A stretch of 44,097 bases of DNA from contig JAGXOL010000006.1 in assembly GCA_023659895.1 (NCBI GenBank), forward strand, positions 1-44,097, given 5' to 3'. Origin of the DNA: Candidatus Aenigmarchaeota archaeon LH_S7. GTDB taxonomy: Archaea > Aenigmatarchaeota > Aenigmatarchaeia > QMZS01. Of this stretch, positions 9,072 through 18,696 are shown piece after piece (position 1 is the first letter of the stretch; each line of letters starts with the position of its first letter). The position numbers were made by a program, and so were the translations under genes. The notes beneath the pieces were generated by a model. It was not told the DNA's origin, searched no databases, and saw nothing but the letters and a program-made list of their open reading frames with translations.

Positions 9072-9771
9072 TCTTAACTTTCACCTTCAACTTACCAAAC
9101 CTGGATTTCTCAATATTTATTACTTTTTGCTTTTCCAATATCCTTAACCACTCCTCAATGATTTCTTCATCCATATTTAATTTACTTTTCAAGTCCTCCA
9201 TGCTAACTTCTTTTTCTTTTCCCAGAAGATCAATTAATTCATCCACTTTTGTTTCAATTGGCTTTTCAGAAACCTTACCAGTTTCTTTGGTAAATATTAG
9301 TTTAGATATTTTCTTGAGAATACTAGATTTTGTTACCATTCCAAGCATATTGTCATTATCAAATACAACCAAACCAGGGAGATTATGTATGTTCATAACT
9401 AATATAGCTTTTGATAAAGTATCTTTTTTGTTTATTCTCATAATCTCTTCCATAATACTTTCTGCCTCAAGGTTTGCAATATCTTTCCTTTGCCTGAATG
9501 ACCCTAATAATTTAGATAGAGTAATAACACCCACAATTTCATCTTTTGTGGAAACCAAGATTTCACTTGAATTATTGTCTGACATAATATTTATAACTTC
9601 TTCCACTGATGTGTGGATATCCACTACCTCTGGCTTTTCAACAATGTCCTCAACCTTTATAGACTCCAATATATTTTCTTTAAAATCCTTTTTCTTTTCA
9701 TTCTTGTCTTTCTTTGTTAATTTTTCATCTAAGTTTTTAAATCGTTCAGTTATTGAATCCAAATCCTTCAT
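9061..9771 (-). CDS. CBS-pair protein with C-terminal winged-helix-like region
   Basis: Two CBS-like units (SVEEVINIMSDNNSSEILVSTKDEIVGVITLSKLLGSF; LSKAILVMNIHNLPGLVVFDNDNMLGMVTKSSILKKIS) then MEDLKSKLNMDEEIIEEWLRILEKQKVINI; overlaps tadA start. Confidence 0.75.
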   Translation of the reverse strand: MKDLDSITERFKNLDEKLTKKDKNEKKKDFKENILESIKVEDIVEKPEVVDIHTSVEEVINIMSDNNSSEILVSTKDEIVGVITLSKLLGSFRQRKDIANLEAESIMEEIMRINKKDTLSKAILVMNIHNLPGLVVFDNDNMLGMVTKSSILKKISKLIFTKETGKVSEKPIETKVDELIDLLGKEKEVSMEDLKSKLNMDEEIIEEWLRILEKQKVINIEKSRFGKLKVKVKNVG

Positions 9772-9794
9772 AATTTAAATGAAAATTCTTTATT

Positions 9795-10196
9795 ATGAAA
9801 GCTCAAGTTTCTGTTGAACTACTTGTTATTGTGGGAATAGGTGTTGCACTTGTATCTATATATGTCCTCCATAGTTATAATCTGTTCTATAATTATAAAA
9901 CTAACATGGATAATACAATTGCAAAAGATGCTTTGGAAAAAATAGCTAAGAAAGCGGAGTTTGTTTCTTATCAAGGAAAACCTGCACGCCAAAACATCAA
10001 CATTTGTTTTCCTTCTGGTATAGAAAACTGCTCAATTCTTAGTAACAACAGAACTCTTCATTGCAACATGCATGAAGGTAAAGAAGTTTTTTATGATTCT
10101 GAGGTTGATTTAAATGGAACTGTTCCACAAATCTCTGGTTGCTGGGACTTAGTGATTTCCGCAAAAGATAATTTTGTTGAAATAGAAGTAGAATGA
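9795..10196 (+). CDS. Class III signal peptide prepilin-like protein
   Basis: MKAQVSVELLVIVGIGVALVSIYVL: canonical QxSxE after a small residue, then hydrophobic helix. Confidence 0.8.
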   Translation: MKAQVSVELLVIVGIGVALVSIYVLHSYNLFYNYKTNMDNTIAKDALEKIAKKAEFVSYQGKPARQNINICFPSGIENCSILSNNRTLHCNMHEGKEVFYDSEVDLNGTVPQISGCWDLVISAKDNFVEIEVE

Positions 10197-10561
10197 TTGG
10201 CCAAGCATCCGCTGAGTTTATAGTTCTATTAGGATTTTTGAGTTTGGTTTTTGTTATAATCTTTGCAAGCTCCCAAGGGTATCAATTTTATTCTGACAAA
10301 TTAGAAGCGCAGCAGGAATATAAGGAAATATGTAATGACATAAAGTTTGAGATTGAAACCGCTTTGGAAATGGAACCTGTGTACAACAGAACTTTTTATT
10401 TACCAGAAGGAACTTACAATGCCTCAATCTCAAATTATGAAATCTCTGTTGAGTACAGTTATGGTGAGGTGAGTTGTTATATACCAGCTAATGTAAGTGG
10501 AGAGCCTATACAAGGAAAAAATACTATATTATATAATGAAACAGGGTTGTACCTCAACTAA
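10193..10561 (+). CDS. Class III signal peptide prepilin-like protein
   Basis: MIGQASAEFIVLLGFLSLVFVIIF: G|QASAEF motif; overlaps previous stop. Confidence 0.8.
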   Translation: MIGQASAEFIVLLGFLSLVFVIIFASSQGYQFYSDKLEAQQEYKEICNDIKFEIETALEMEPVYNRTFYLPEGTYNASISNYEISVEYSYGEVSCYIPANVSGEPIQGKNTILYNETGLYLN

Positions 10562-10565
10562 TCAT

Positions 10566-11027
10566 TTGAAAGGTCAGGTACTATCTTTTGATTTGCTTGT
10601 AGCTATTGTAATTTTTTCTTTGGTACTCGCAATGTTGATTAGCCAAATCAGTTACAGTTCAAAAGAAATTGATGAAACCAGAAAGCAGAATGAGATGATG
10701 GAAGCTTCTTACAAGGTTAGCGAGGTTTTTTTCCGTGAAGGTTATCCAAATGATTGGAATGAAAGTAATGTGGAAATCTTGGGTTTGGAGGATGATGGTA
10801 GAATGAGTTGGGACAAATTACAAGAGCTTGAGAATATGGGTTACCAGAAAAGCTTGTCTCTCCTTGGACTTAATTACAATTACAATATCACAATTGAGAG
10901 CAGTACTTTGGACTGGACTTTTGGAAAAAACCCTGAAAACTCCACAAACTTAATAAAAATAAATAGGTTAAGTATCTTGAATTCTTCCTTTGTTTCTATA
11001 CAAGTCATGGTTTTTGATTATGAATGA
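10566..11027 (+). CDS. Prepilin-like protein, probable TTG start
   Basis: TTG at 10566 gives (M)KGQVLSFDLLVAIVIFSLVLAML. The ORF-track ATG at 10497 overlaps the previous gene and places the KG motif 25 residues in. Confidence 0.7.
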   Translation: MKGQVLSFDLLVAIVIFSLVLAMLISQISYSSKEIDETRKQNEMMEASYKVSEVFFREGYPNDWNESNVEILGLEDDGRMSWDKLQELENMGYQKSLSLLGLNYNYNITIESSTLDWTFGKNPENSTNLIKINRLSILNSSFVSIQVMVFDYE

Positions 11028-13698
11028 AGAAAATAAAGGACTGGTTTTTTTAACAGATATCATCATAGGAGTCTCAATCTTGTTCATTATTATATTTTCA
11101 AGTTTTTACCTTTTTTCAACCCCAGAAACACAAAAAGAAAAACTCTATGATAGAACTAACTTAATCTCAAGTGATTTGATAAATTCCTTCTCTGAACTGA
11201 AAGTTAATGAAGTTCAGGACTTGAGCCCAACAATAAACTCCCTCATCCAGAACGAGAGCCTTACTGAAGATGAGCAGGAAACCTCTACTTTTAATTTAAT
11301 TTTAACCTTGTGGGCCCAGGGAGAGGATGAGGGAAATGAAACAAAAAAGGAGCTTGCAAGGAACATTACTAATGAATTAATAGACTCAGTAGGAAACTAC
11401 TCCACAAATATAAATATATCCTTTTTGGTTAGTAATTCCACAATATATGGGAACTATTCATCTGTTCCTGAAGGGAAGGGTTTAGCGGTTTCCACAATAG
11501 TTGAAAGTGCTTACAGTTCAGGAGAACCTAGATATGGATATATGGCAAGAGCTTACTTGAGCGAGGTAAACAAGGAAGGAAAATCATACCTTCACTTTGG
11601 TGGTTTTGTAGGTCAAGGAAATATTTCCTCAAACTTGAAGATGCCTTCAGATGCTTCAATCACTGGAGCTTATTTGGAGGTTTATAGTGGAGCAAATTTC
11701 AGTTTGTATATTGATGGAAACTTTTCTGGATCCTTTACTCCAACAACTTTCGGAAACTTCACTGCGAATGTAAAAAGTTCTGATATTAATACTTCAAACT
11801 TGAAAACAGGAAACAATTCCATAGAAATAGATTTTACCTCTGGGGAAAATATGGACCATTTCATAGGAGGAGGCTTCCTGCGTGTTACTTACACAACCTC
11901 AAATTTCTATGAAACAAAGGAAGTAGGAAAGAAAAGATATTATTTTCCTGGAATAGAAGGGATTATAAATCTTTATGACGGGTTTTATGTTCCTGGAGAT
12001 TTGAATAATTTGAGTGCTTATTTGCATTATAAAAATAATGTAACAAATGGGGTTGTTTATCTGAATATTGCAAATTCAACAATTTTTGAAAGCAATGAAA
12101 CAGGGGAAGTAAATGTTAGTTTAAACAATTCAAATATAAGTTCCTCAATATTGGGTTCTGGTTTGAGTTACAATAATTTAAGCAAAACAACAACTCCATT
12201 AAGGCTTGGAATGAAATCAACAACTTTTACAGAGCAGGAAATTGGAAATGCAGATGTTGTTCTAATTACCGATGTTAGTGGAAGTATGTCTCAGTGCGTG
12301 GAAAACAATAGTGATTGTCCTTCTGGACAGCAGAGAATTGATTTAGCAAAACAGTTGGATAAGGAGTTTGTTGATGTAATTTTAAACATTACAGGAAACC
12401 GGGTATCTTTGGTTTCTTTTAATTCAGATATTTCAAATTATACCTCCCTTACTGATAATGAAACTTACTTAAACTCTACTATTGATAAATACACCGCAAA
12501 TGGAGGGACTTGTATTTGCTGTCCAGAAAACAAAGCTTATGAGATTTTAAATTCAGAGAGTAATAGCTCAAGGCAGAAATTTGTAATTATGATGACAGAT
12601 GGGATCCCTTCACACAAATGTACTTCTTCAGCAGGTTGCGAAGGAACATCTAGTTCTGGCTCCTTTGAAGAAGATTGTTATGGTTGCACTTATTGTTGTC
12701 CTGCTAACCCTGATACAGGAGCTAATTGTGATTGTCCGACCTCTCAGAATTGTGGTTATTGTTATTGGTGGGAGTGGTATGGATGTGATAGTTGTTGCCA
12801 GGATAGCTGCTCCTGCTCTTGTGAAATGCAGAATGCAAATTTCTCAAGTTGCAGATTACACAATGATTTAAATACAACAGTTCATTCAGTAGGTTTTGGC
12901 CCAATAGCAAACTGCCAGATGGGGAATAAAACTTTAAATGCAATAGCAAATTGTGGAGGAGGGGATTATTATAGTAGCCAGAATGCTTCTGAATTACAGG
13001 AGATTTACAGAAATATTGCCCAGTCCATTGTTTCAATAAGTTATACAACCCAGAAAGTTAGAGTTGAGGGGGATGTTAGCATAGGAGGGAATATTTTGTA
13101 TAATGATTCTTACCTAGAATTTAATTATAATGAAACAGAAATTGATTTTGGTTTTGGGGAATTTTCCTTAACTCTTGAAGAAAATTTTACTTCACCAGGA
13201 AATGTTACTTTAGATAAACCAAACAATACTGAACTCATTGAAGCAAAATTAACCTCTTATTCAGGAGATTATTGGAGCAGCTTGGTTACAATAAACAACT
13301 CTCAAGGAAATCATACAGCTTACAATCTTTCTGAATTTGGAGAATATAGCAAACTTGGAGATCCATTTACTATTCATTTACCTAAACAACAAATTGCAAA
13401 TGGAACTAACAACATAACCCTTAAAGTTGGATTAGAAGAGGGAAATCAAACTTTAGGATCAAATGATAGCAAACTGGTTTACAAATTAAAAATACCTGGT
13501 TATGTAGGTTATGGAGACACTTTCAACACATCAGAAAGAGCAAAAGATGATGCTGTTCAAAGGTTAATAGATAGGATTTATGATTTGACTGGAATTAACA
13601 CATCTAGTTGGAACATCACCAAGCCAACAGAACCTATAAGAGGTATTCAGGGAATTTATAGTCCAAGTCTGATTAAAGTTGTAGTATGGAAGGAATAA
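11020..13698 (+). CDS. vWA domain surface protein with N-terminal TM anchor and Cys-rich insert
   Basis: ATG at 11020 gives MNEENKGLVFLTDIIIGVSILFIIIFSS; MIDAS ADVVLITDVSGSM, later FVIMMTDGIPS; Cys-rich stretch about 12610-12855. Confidence 0.8.
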   Translation: MNEENKGLVFLTDIIIGVSILFIIIFSSFYLFSTPETQKEKLYDRTNLISSDLINSFSELKVNEVQDLSPTINSLIQNESLTEDEQETSTFNLILTLWAQGEDEGNETKKELARNITNELIDSVGNYSTNINISFLVSNSTIYGNYSSVPEGKGLAVSTIVESAYSSGEPRYGYMARAYLSEVNKEGKSYLHFGGFVGQGNISSNLKMPSDASITGAYLEVYSGANFSLYIDGNFSGSFTPTTFGNFTANVKSSDINTSNLKTGNNSIEIDFTSGENMDHFIGGGFLRVTYTTSNFYETKEVGKKRYYFPGIEGIINLYDGFYVPGDLNNLSAYLHYKNNVTNGVVYLNIANSTIFESNETGEVNVSLNNSNISSSILGSGLSYNNLSKTTTPLRLGMKSTTFTEQEIGNADVVLITDVSGSMSQCVENNSDCPSGQQRIDLAKQLDKEFVDVILNITGNRVSLVSFNSDISNYTSLTDNETYLNSTIDKYTANGGTCICCPENKAYEILNSESNSSRQKFVIMMTDGIPSHKCTSSAGCEGTSSSGSFEEDCYGCTYCCPANPDTGANCDCPTSQNCGYCYWWEWYGCDSCCQDSCSCSCEMQNANFSSCRLHNDLNTTVHSVGFGPIANCQMGNKTLNAIANCGGGDYYSSQNASELQEIYRNIAQSIVSISYTTQKVRVEGDVSIGGNILYNDSYLEFNYNETEIDFGFGEFSLTLEENFTSPGNVTLDKPNNTELIEAKLTSYSGDYWSSLVTINNSQGNHTAYNLSEFGEYSKLGDPFTIHLPKQQIANGTNNITLKVGLEEGNQTLGSNDSKLVYKLKIPGYVGYGDTFNTSERAKDDAVQRLIDRIYDLTGINTSSWNITKPTEPIRGIQGIYSPSLIKVVVWKE

Positions 13699-13700
13699 TT

Positions 13701-14528
13701 ATGGGAGCAGGTAAAGTTATCTTACTTATTTTTTTACTTTTTTTCTTTTTAACCCCAATCCATTCTTTAAATGTTGCAATAATTTCTTTTGAAAAAGATT
13801 TGAGTGAAAACTTAGAAGTTCTTACTGCAGACAAAACGAAGGTGCTTACAACTCTTTTTTCAGCAGAAAAAAATGAAACAAAAGAAGTGCCAATTTTTAT
13901 ATCGAATGTTGTCAATTTATCAAATGCAACTATCTTTGTTAAGTATGACAAAAATATAATTGAGCCAGAAACCATTTTAAATGGAGATTTTAATTTTAGT
14001 TATATAAGAATAGATAAATTTACAGATAAGATAAAAATAACTCTCAATTCAAATAAGAGTTTTACAGGGGATTTTTTATTGGCGAGTGTTATTTTTAGAG
14101 CAATAGGTGATGAGGGGGAAACAAGTTCTTTAACTTTTGAAGTAGAAAAGCTTTTAGCTAATTCTAAAGAAGTTCCTTACAAAACTATTGATGGTGTGTT
14201 CAATATTAAGGTTAAAGAATTTAAGGAAAAAAGGAGTAAAAAAATTGCAGATGTTTTGGAAGAATTTATAAAAGCAGAAAACAAATCTAAGTTTGCAGGA
14301 GATTATAATTTAGAAATAGAAGATGATAAAGTGAAGGTTGAAATCACTACTGATGAAGGCAAGGAACAAAAAGAAGTGAATGTAGATGAGCTGAAAAATT
14401 TGACAGAGAACCAGTCAATCATTAAAATTGAACCTTATAGGGGATTTAATTGGGGAGATTACATAATTCCAATAGTATTGCTTTTCATAATTCTTGGTCT
14501 GGCTTTAATCTATAAGGGGTTAAGATGA
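13701..14528 (+). CDS. Secreted, C-terminally anchored protein with cohesin-like domain
   Basis: MGAGKVILLIFLLFFFLTPIHS leader; VPIFISNVVNLSNATIFVKYDKNIIEPETIL...GDFLLASVIFRAIGDEGETSSLTF; C-terminal TM IIPIVLLFIILGLALIYKGLR. Confidence 0.6.
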   Translation: MGAGKVILLIFLLFFFLTPIHSLNVAIISFEKDLSENLEVLTADKTKVLTTLFSAEKNETKEVPIFISNVVNLSNATIFVKYDKNIIEPETILNGDFNFSYIRIDKFTDKIKITLNSNKSFTGDFLLASVIFRAIGDEGETSSLTFEVEKLLANSKEVPYKTIDGVFNIKVKEFKEKRSKKIADVLEEFIKAENKSKFAGDYNLEIEDDKVKVEITTDEGKEQKEVNVDELKNLTENQSIIKIEPYRGFNWGDYIIPIVLLFIILGLALIYKGLR

Positions 14529-15739
14529 AAAAGGGTGTTTTGCTTGGATGGATTCTAATTTTACTTGTAACAGTCCTTTTCTCTGTTTTAACCATCCAGA
14601 AAGAAGTGGTTTCTTCTGAGAGAGGGCAAATAGCTGAGAGACAGGAGATAAGAGATTTAAAGAGAACTTACACAAGTGTTGACAGGAGTCTCCGTGTAAT
14701 AATTGATTCCTCAATTAGGAGAGCAGTTATTTCCTCCACAAACCATATCTTTAACACTTCCAATTATTTGGATGATGCTGAAGAGGATTTAAAAGAATTA
14801 ATGATTAATGGGACATTGAATGGAAGTTCTGTGGAGACGATGGGAAACAATACTTTAACTAAGTGGGTTAGTGATTTGGAAGATTTTTATTTTGTGAGCA
14901 AAGATTACAATGTTTCCATTAAATTGAAAAATACTTCTCTTTCCCTGAATGATTCCTTCCACATACAATTCAAGACAACAATTCACGCAAACATCTCAAA
15001 AGAAGATGTTGCTTTTCTTTCAAAGGAATGGAATGTTTCAGAGAGAACTTCAATAGTGAATTTTGAGGACATTTTTTACTTGGAAAATATTTCAAAAGGT
15101 GGAAACTCAAAAATAATTGATAGACCTGATTACACGAATTTCACTGAATTACTCTTGACTGGAGTAGGTGACAATGGATGGTGTTATAGAAATTTGACAA
15201 CAAACATAGATGCTTCCAACAAATCAGATAAGATACTCTTGAAAAACAATATCTCAGGAAGAGAGGACACAACAAATAATTTTTGTGGAGTGATCTTCCG
15301 GATAGGAAATGAAATTCTAATTAACACAACTTACTTGAGAAATTCCTCAGATGTTGAACACTTGCTATCAAACTACACCGGAACTAAGATTTTGTTTTCC
15401 GGAGAAAAAGAGAAAGCTTGGAATGTATCAAACTTCATTGACTTTGTGAAGAATGGTTATTATCACAGTTCAAGCACTGGACCAAGCTTCTTTGATAGAT
15501 TGGAAGGAAATAACTACTGCTCTTATTGTGGTTCAGAAGATGTTGGAATTGAGAGCTTCGTGAACAAAAACTTGCTTTTGGGTTTGGGTATTTCAGTGGA
15601 TGAAGATGCCTCCAACATAGATTATCTCTATGCAAATCAGACCACAGGATATGAGATTGGAATAAATGAGAATACTGTGAGCTCAGAATTTTACTCCTTT
15701 AGGATAGATGACACCACTTTTGACAATTATTTTGAATAA
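14525..15739 (+). CDS. Membrane-anchored extracellular protein, pilus-locus associated
   Basis: MKKGVLLGWILILLVTVLFSVLTIQ anchor, Asn-rich ectodomain with many N-X-S/T sites; overlaps previous gene by 4 nt. Confidence 0.6.
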   Translation: MKKGVLLGWILILLVTVLFSVLTIQKEVVSSERGQIAERQEIRDLKRTYTSVDRSLRVIIDSSIRRAVISSTNHIFNTSNYLDDAEEDLKELMINGTLNGSSVETMGNNTLTKWVSDLEDFYFVSKDYNVSIKLKNTSLSLNDSFHIQFKTTIHANISKEDVAFLSKEWNVSERTSIVNFEDIFYLENISKGGNSKIIDRPDYTNFTELLLTGVGDNGWCYRNLTTNIDASNKSDKILLKNNISGREDTTNNFCGVIFRIGNEILINTTYLRNSSDVEHLLSNYTGTKILFSGEKEKAWNVSNFIDFVKNGYYHSSSTGPSFFDRLEGNNYCSYCGSEDVGIESFVNKNLLLGLGISVDEDASNIDYLYANQTTGYEIGINENTVSSEFYSFRIDDTTFDNYFE

Positions 15740-15789
15740 AAAATCATTAGAAGAATTTGAAAAACAAATACAAAAATAAAAGAAAATTA

Positions 15790-16233
15790 TTAGGAGAAGT
15801 AGCTTCCAGATATAGTTTCTGTTCTATTTATAGTTAACTCACTCCCTTCCTTTCTGAAACTTATTGTTGCCTTTACATCTGCTGTTCCATCTTCTGGTAT
15901 ATTAACAGTAACTACGTCGTTTGGAGCTACTGTTTCAGAACTAACACTACAATTAGCAGATGCTGAATCACTAGATGCTGTACAACTTAATTCCTTTATC
16001 CCACTTGGATCATTTTTAATTTCTAACTTTAAAAAAGTTCCATCATAGGTATGTTCATTATATGCAAAATCATTGAAGCAAGGTTCACAAGGTGGAGTGC
16101 TTGTTGAACTACTTGGACTAAATACTCCCATTGAATATAATGCTGCTACTGCGATTACTACAATTGATATTGCTATACCATATGTCATTAAGTATTCGAG
16201 AGATACCTGACCTTTTTGTGCCTTATATTTCAT
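15790..16233 (-). CDS. Class III signal peptide pilin (candidate major pilin)
   Basis: MKYKAQKGQVSLEYLMTYGIAISIVVIAVAALYSMGVF: canonical KGQVSLEYL prepilin motif. Confidence 0.85.
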   Translation of the reverse strand: MKYKAQKGQVSLEYLMTYGIAISIVVIAVAALYSMGVFSPSSSTSTPPCEPCFNDFAYNEHTYDGTFLKLEIKNDPSGIKELSCTASSDSASANCSVSSETVAPNDVVTVNIPEDGTADVKATISFRKEGSELTINRTETISGSYFS

Positions 16234-16319
16234 AAATATATAATTTTATTTAAATATAAAAAGGTTTTAGGGTTTTACGCTTTTTAGAGGTTTTTTTTGA
16301 GCTTTTATAATAGGATAAA

Positions 16320-16469
16320 TTATTTAACCTCAAAAAATCTTTGTAGATAGGCTTCAGCCAGACCTTTCCATTTCCCAAAAAGTTCTTTGCTTTTTTCCTC
16401 AAAGTTGCTTTCAATTCCATACTCCTCCCTAAAAATTTTTTCCACAAGGCAGTCAACATAAAAGCTAGA
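16320..16469 (-). pseudogene. 3' fragment of a protein-coding gene, possibly an OGG/AlkA-like DNA glycosylase
   Basis: Open frame without start: SSFYVDCLVEKIFREEYGIESNFEEKSKELFGKWKGLAEAYLQRFFEVK*; the FGKWKGLAEAYL stretch resembles the C-terminus of HhH-GPD glycosylases (recalled from memory, not searched). Confidence 0.35.
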
Positions 16470-16516
16470 TCACTCTTCTTGGCTCTTCCTCATAGAAAAA
16501 ATAAAACAGGCCTGAA

Positions 16517-16771
16517 TTGAAAATCTTTTCGCTATCATCTCTTATCTTATTTGTTCCTGGATTAAATGAAACTAACAATAATGAAACAATCCAAGAAGGA
16601 TGCGGAAATGGAATTTGCGAAATAAATGAAAGTTGGGAAAGTTGTCCAGCTGACTGCGGTGTTGAGGGATCCTCCACAGAGGTTTCAGCAGATTTGAGTT
16701 TAACAGAAATCAGTCAAGAAGAGAACAAAACCTTTTCACTCTTAATCACAAATAGTTTCTTGGTTAAATAA
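16517..16771 (+). CDS. Short secreted protein with CGNGICE..ESxxxCPxDC Cys motif (TTG start), possibly a truncated ectodomain
   Basis: MKIFSLSSLILFVPG..GCGNGICEINESWESCPADCG; directly upstream of the DUF87 ATPase gene. Confidence 0.45.
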   Translation: MKIFSLSSLILFVPGLNETNNNETIQEGCGNGICEINESWESCPADCGVEGSSTEVSADLSLTEISQEENKTFSLLITNSFLVK

Positions 16772-16775
16772 TAAT

Positions 16776-17933
16776 ATGGACTTTATTTTTGTGTTATTAA
16801 TAGTTGCAGCAATAACCCTGGCTTCCATATTTGCAGGTATCAAATTTTATCAGAAAAGAATGCTTAGAAAACTTAGATACTTAACACCAACAAATTACAA
16901 AAGCTTGCCTCAAGAGGATTTGTATGTAGGAAAAATACCTGTGGACAAAAAAGATGCTTATCTTAATAGAAATGATTTGATGACACACGTGCTTACTGCA
17001 GGTTCTACTGGTTCTGGAAAAACTGTTTCAGCAATGGTTATGGCTGAGAAAGCTTTAAAGAAAAAAATACCTGTTGTAGTTTTTGATCCAACAGGTCAGT
17101 GGACAGGATTTGTGAGACCTAACAGAGACGATTCAATGCTTTCTAGCTACAAGGATTTTGGTTTAAAGGACACTGATGTGAGAAGCTTTCCAGGAATGAT
17201 TTATGATTTTGAGGACCCCGAGAAAAAAGTAGATTTAAGAAAATACTTAAACCCAGGGGAAATAACAGTCTTTGCCTTGGATAAATTAAAACCTGCTGAA
17301 TATGATACTGTAGTCAGGAATTTTATTGATACAATCTTTAAACAAGGTTGGGAAGAAAGTGGGGAACTACAAGTCTTAGTAATCTTTGATGAAGTACACC
17401 GCTTACTGGAAAGATATGGAGGAAAAGGAGGCTATGTTTATTTGGAAAAAGCAGCAAGAGAATTCAGAAAGTGGGGTCTTGGTATAATAATGATATCCCA
17501 AGTATTGAGTGACTTTAAGGAAGCATTGAAAGGTAATGTTTTAACTGAGATACAGATGAATACCAAGGCAATAAGGGATATTGATAGGACAAGGGAAAAA
17601 TATGGAGAGGAATATGCTATGAGAATCACCAGAGAGGAAGTGGGTGCAGGAATGATACAAAACCCTAAATACAACAATGGAAAACCTTACTGGATTAAGT
17701 TCAGACCTCTTTTGCATAGCCCACACAAGATACCACAGAAAGAATTGGAACTTTACAAGAAATATTCAGAAGAATTGGAAAATATAGAAGACAAAATGAA
17801 AGAGAAAAAGAAAAAGGGAGAAGATGTTTTTGACATGGAAATAGAACTAAAACTTGCAAAGAACAAACTTAAGGGAGGAAAATTCAGAATGGCGGAAATC
17901 TACATAACTTCCTTAAAAAATAGATTAGAATAA
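16776..17933 (+). CDS. Membrane-anchored HerA/FtsK-like (DUF87-type) ATPase, paralog of the C-terminus of the 1..3948 protein
   Basis: N-terminal TM (MDFIFVLLIVAAITLASIFAG), Walker A GSTGSGKT, Walker B VLVIFDEVHR, sensor-like MISQVLSDF. Confidence 0.88.
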   Translation: MDFIFVLLIVAAITLASIFAGIKFYQKRMLRKLRYLTPTNYKSLPQEDLYVGKIPVDKKDAYLNRNDLMTHVLTAGSTGSGKTVSAMVMAEKALKKKIPVVVFDPTGQWTGFVRPNRDDSMLSSYKDFGLKDTDVRSFPGMIYDFEDPEKKVDLRKYLNPGEITVFALDKLKPAEYDTVVRNFIDTIFKQGWEESGELQVLVIFDEVHRLLERYGGKGGYVYLEKAAREFRKWGLGIIMISQVLSDFKEALKGNVLTEIQMNTKAIRDIDRTREKYGEEYAMRITREEVGAGMIQNPKYNNGKPYWIKFRPLLHSPHKIPQKELELYKKYSEELENIEDKMKEKKKKGEDVFDMEIELKLAKNKLKGGKFRMAEIYITSLKNRLE

Positions 17934-17937
17934 AAAA

Positions 17938-18603
17938 TTATTTTTTAACAACATCCAATTCCACTGCTTTTTTGTCAAACTTGCCTATTTTCTTTTCACC
18001 GTGTTCTATGGTATCTAAAGCGAGTTTCTTTGCTTCTTCTTCTGTTAAGTTCTCTTTGTAATTCTTTTCCAAATATTGTGTAGCTTCTTTATCACCTCTT
18101 CCAACTGCTTTTGCTTTCCACCTATTCAATGTTCCGGAAGGATTAATTACATATAGTATTGATTCCTCATTCATACCACCTAACAATATTGAAGCTCCGA
18201 AAGGTCTTGCTCCAGCATACTGAGTGTAAATCTGCATCCTGTTTGCTAGTTTCTTTGCCAATAGGAACACATCCATGTCTTGGGTGTAGGTCAACTTGTG
18301 TATTTGTGCTTGAACTCTTAAGAAGTCTATTAAAACACGTGCATCCGCGGTTAAACCGCATTCTACAGCCCCCAAATGACCATCAATCTTGGAAACCTTA
18401 CTTGACTTTGATTTCATCTGCAAGTTAGACATTGGTGAATAAGCTGCCAACACAACACCATCTTTGAAACTAATTCCTACACTTGTCTTACCTAATTTAA
18501 CAGCTTGTGCTGCATATTCAACCTGGTAAATTCTTCCTTCAGGTGAAAAAACTATAATCGCTCGGTCATAGCCCATTTGGCTAGGCATTTCCATATCTAC
18601 CAT
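17938..18603 (-). CDS. psmA: Archaeal 20S proteasome alpha subunit
   Basis: GYDRAIIVFSPEGRIYQVEYAAQAVKLGKTSVGI, CGLTADARVLIDFLR, QYAGARPFGASILLGG. Confidence 0.97.
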   Translation of the reverse strand: MVDMEMPSQMGYDRAIIVFSPEGRIYQVEYAAQAVKLGKTSVGISFKDGVVLAAYSPMSNLQMKSKSSKVSKIDGHLGAVECGLTADARVLIDFLRVQAQIHKLTYTQDMDVFLLAKKLANRMQIYTQYAGARPFGASILLGGMNEESILYVINPSGTLNRWKAKAVGRGDKEATQYLEKNYKENLTEEEAKKLALDTIEHGEKKIGKFDKKAVELDVVKK

Positions 18604-18696
18604 AATATAACATTTAACTTATTTAAATAGGAACCACTTTTTTTAGAAAAAAGAAATTTTATCTAAAGAAGCCTTTAAAAAGAAAATTCCAAAAAA

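Noticed and set aside
9158-9778. 206-aa plus-strand ORF
   Set aside because: Antisense to the CBS-HTH gene, which has clear domain similarity; an AT-rich shadow ORF.
12722-13048. 108-aa minus-strand ORF rich in His/Asn
   Set aside because: Shadow of the Cys-rich vWA coding region on the plus strand.
16250-16459. 69-aa minus-strand ORF in the track
   Set aside because: Low-complexity Lys-rich reading; another minus frame (16320-16469) gives a more protein-like sequence.
16517-17933. Possible single gene split by a frameshift between 16771 and 16776
   Set aside because: The downstream ORF begins with its own TM helix right after the ATG and the upstream ORF has a clean stop; two genes are the simpler reading, though a sequencing error cannot be excluded.
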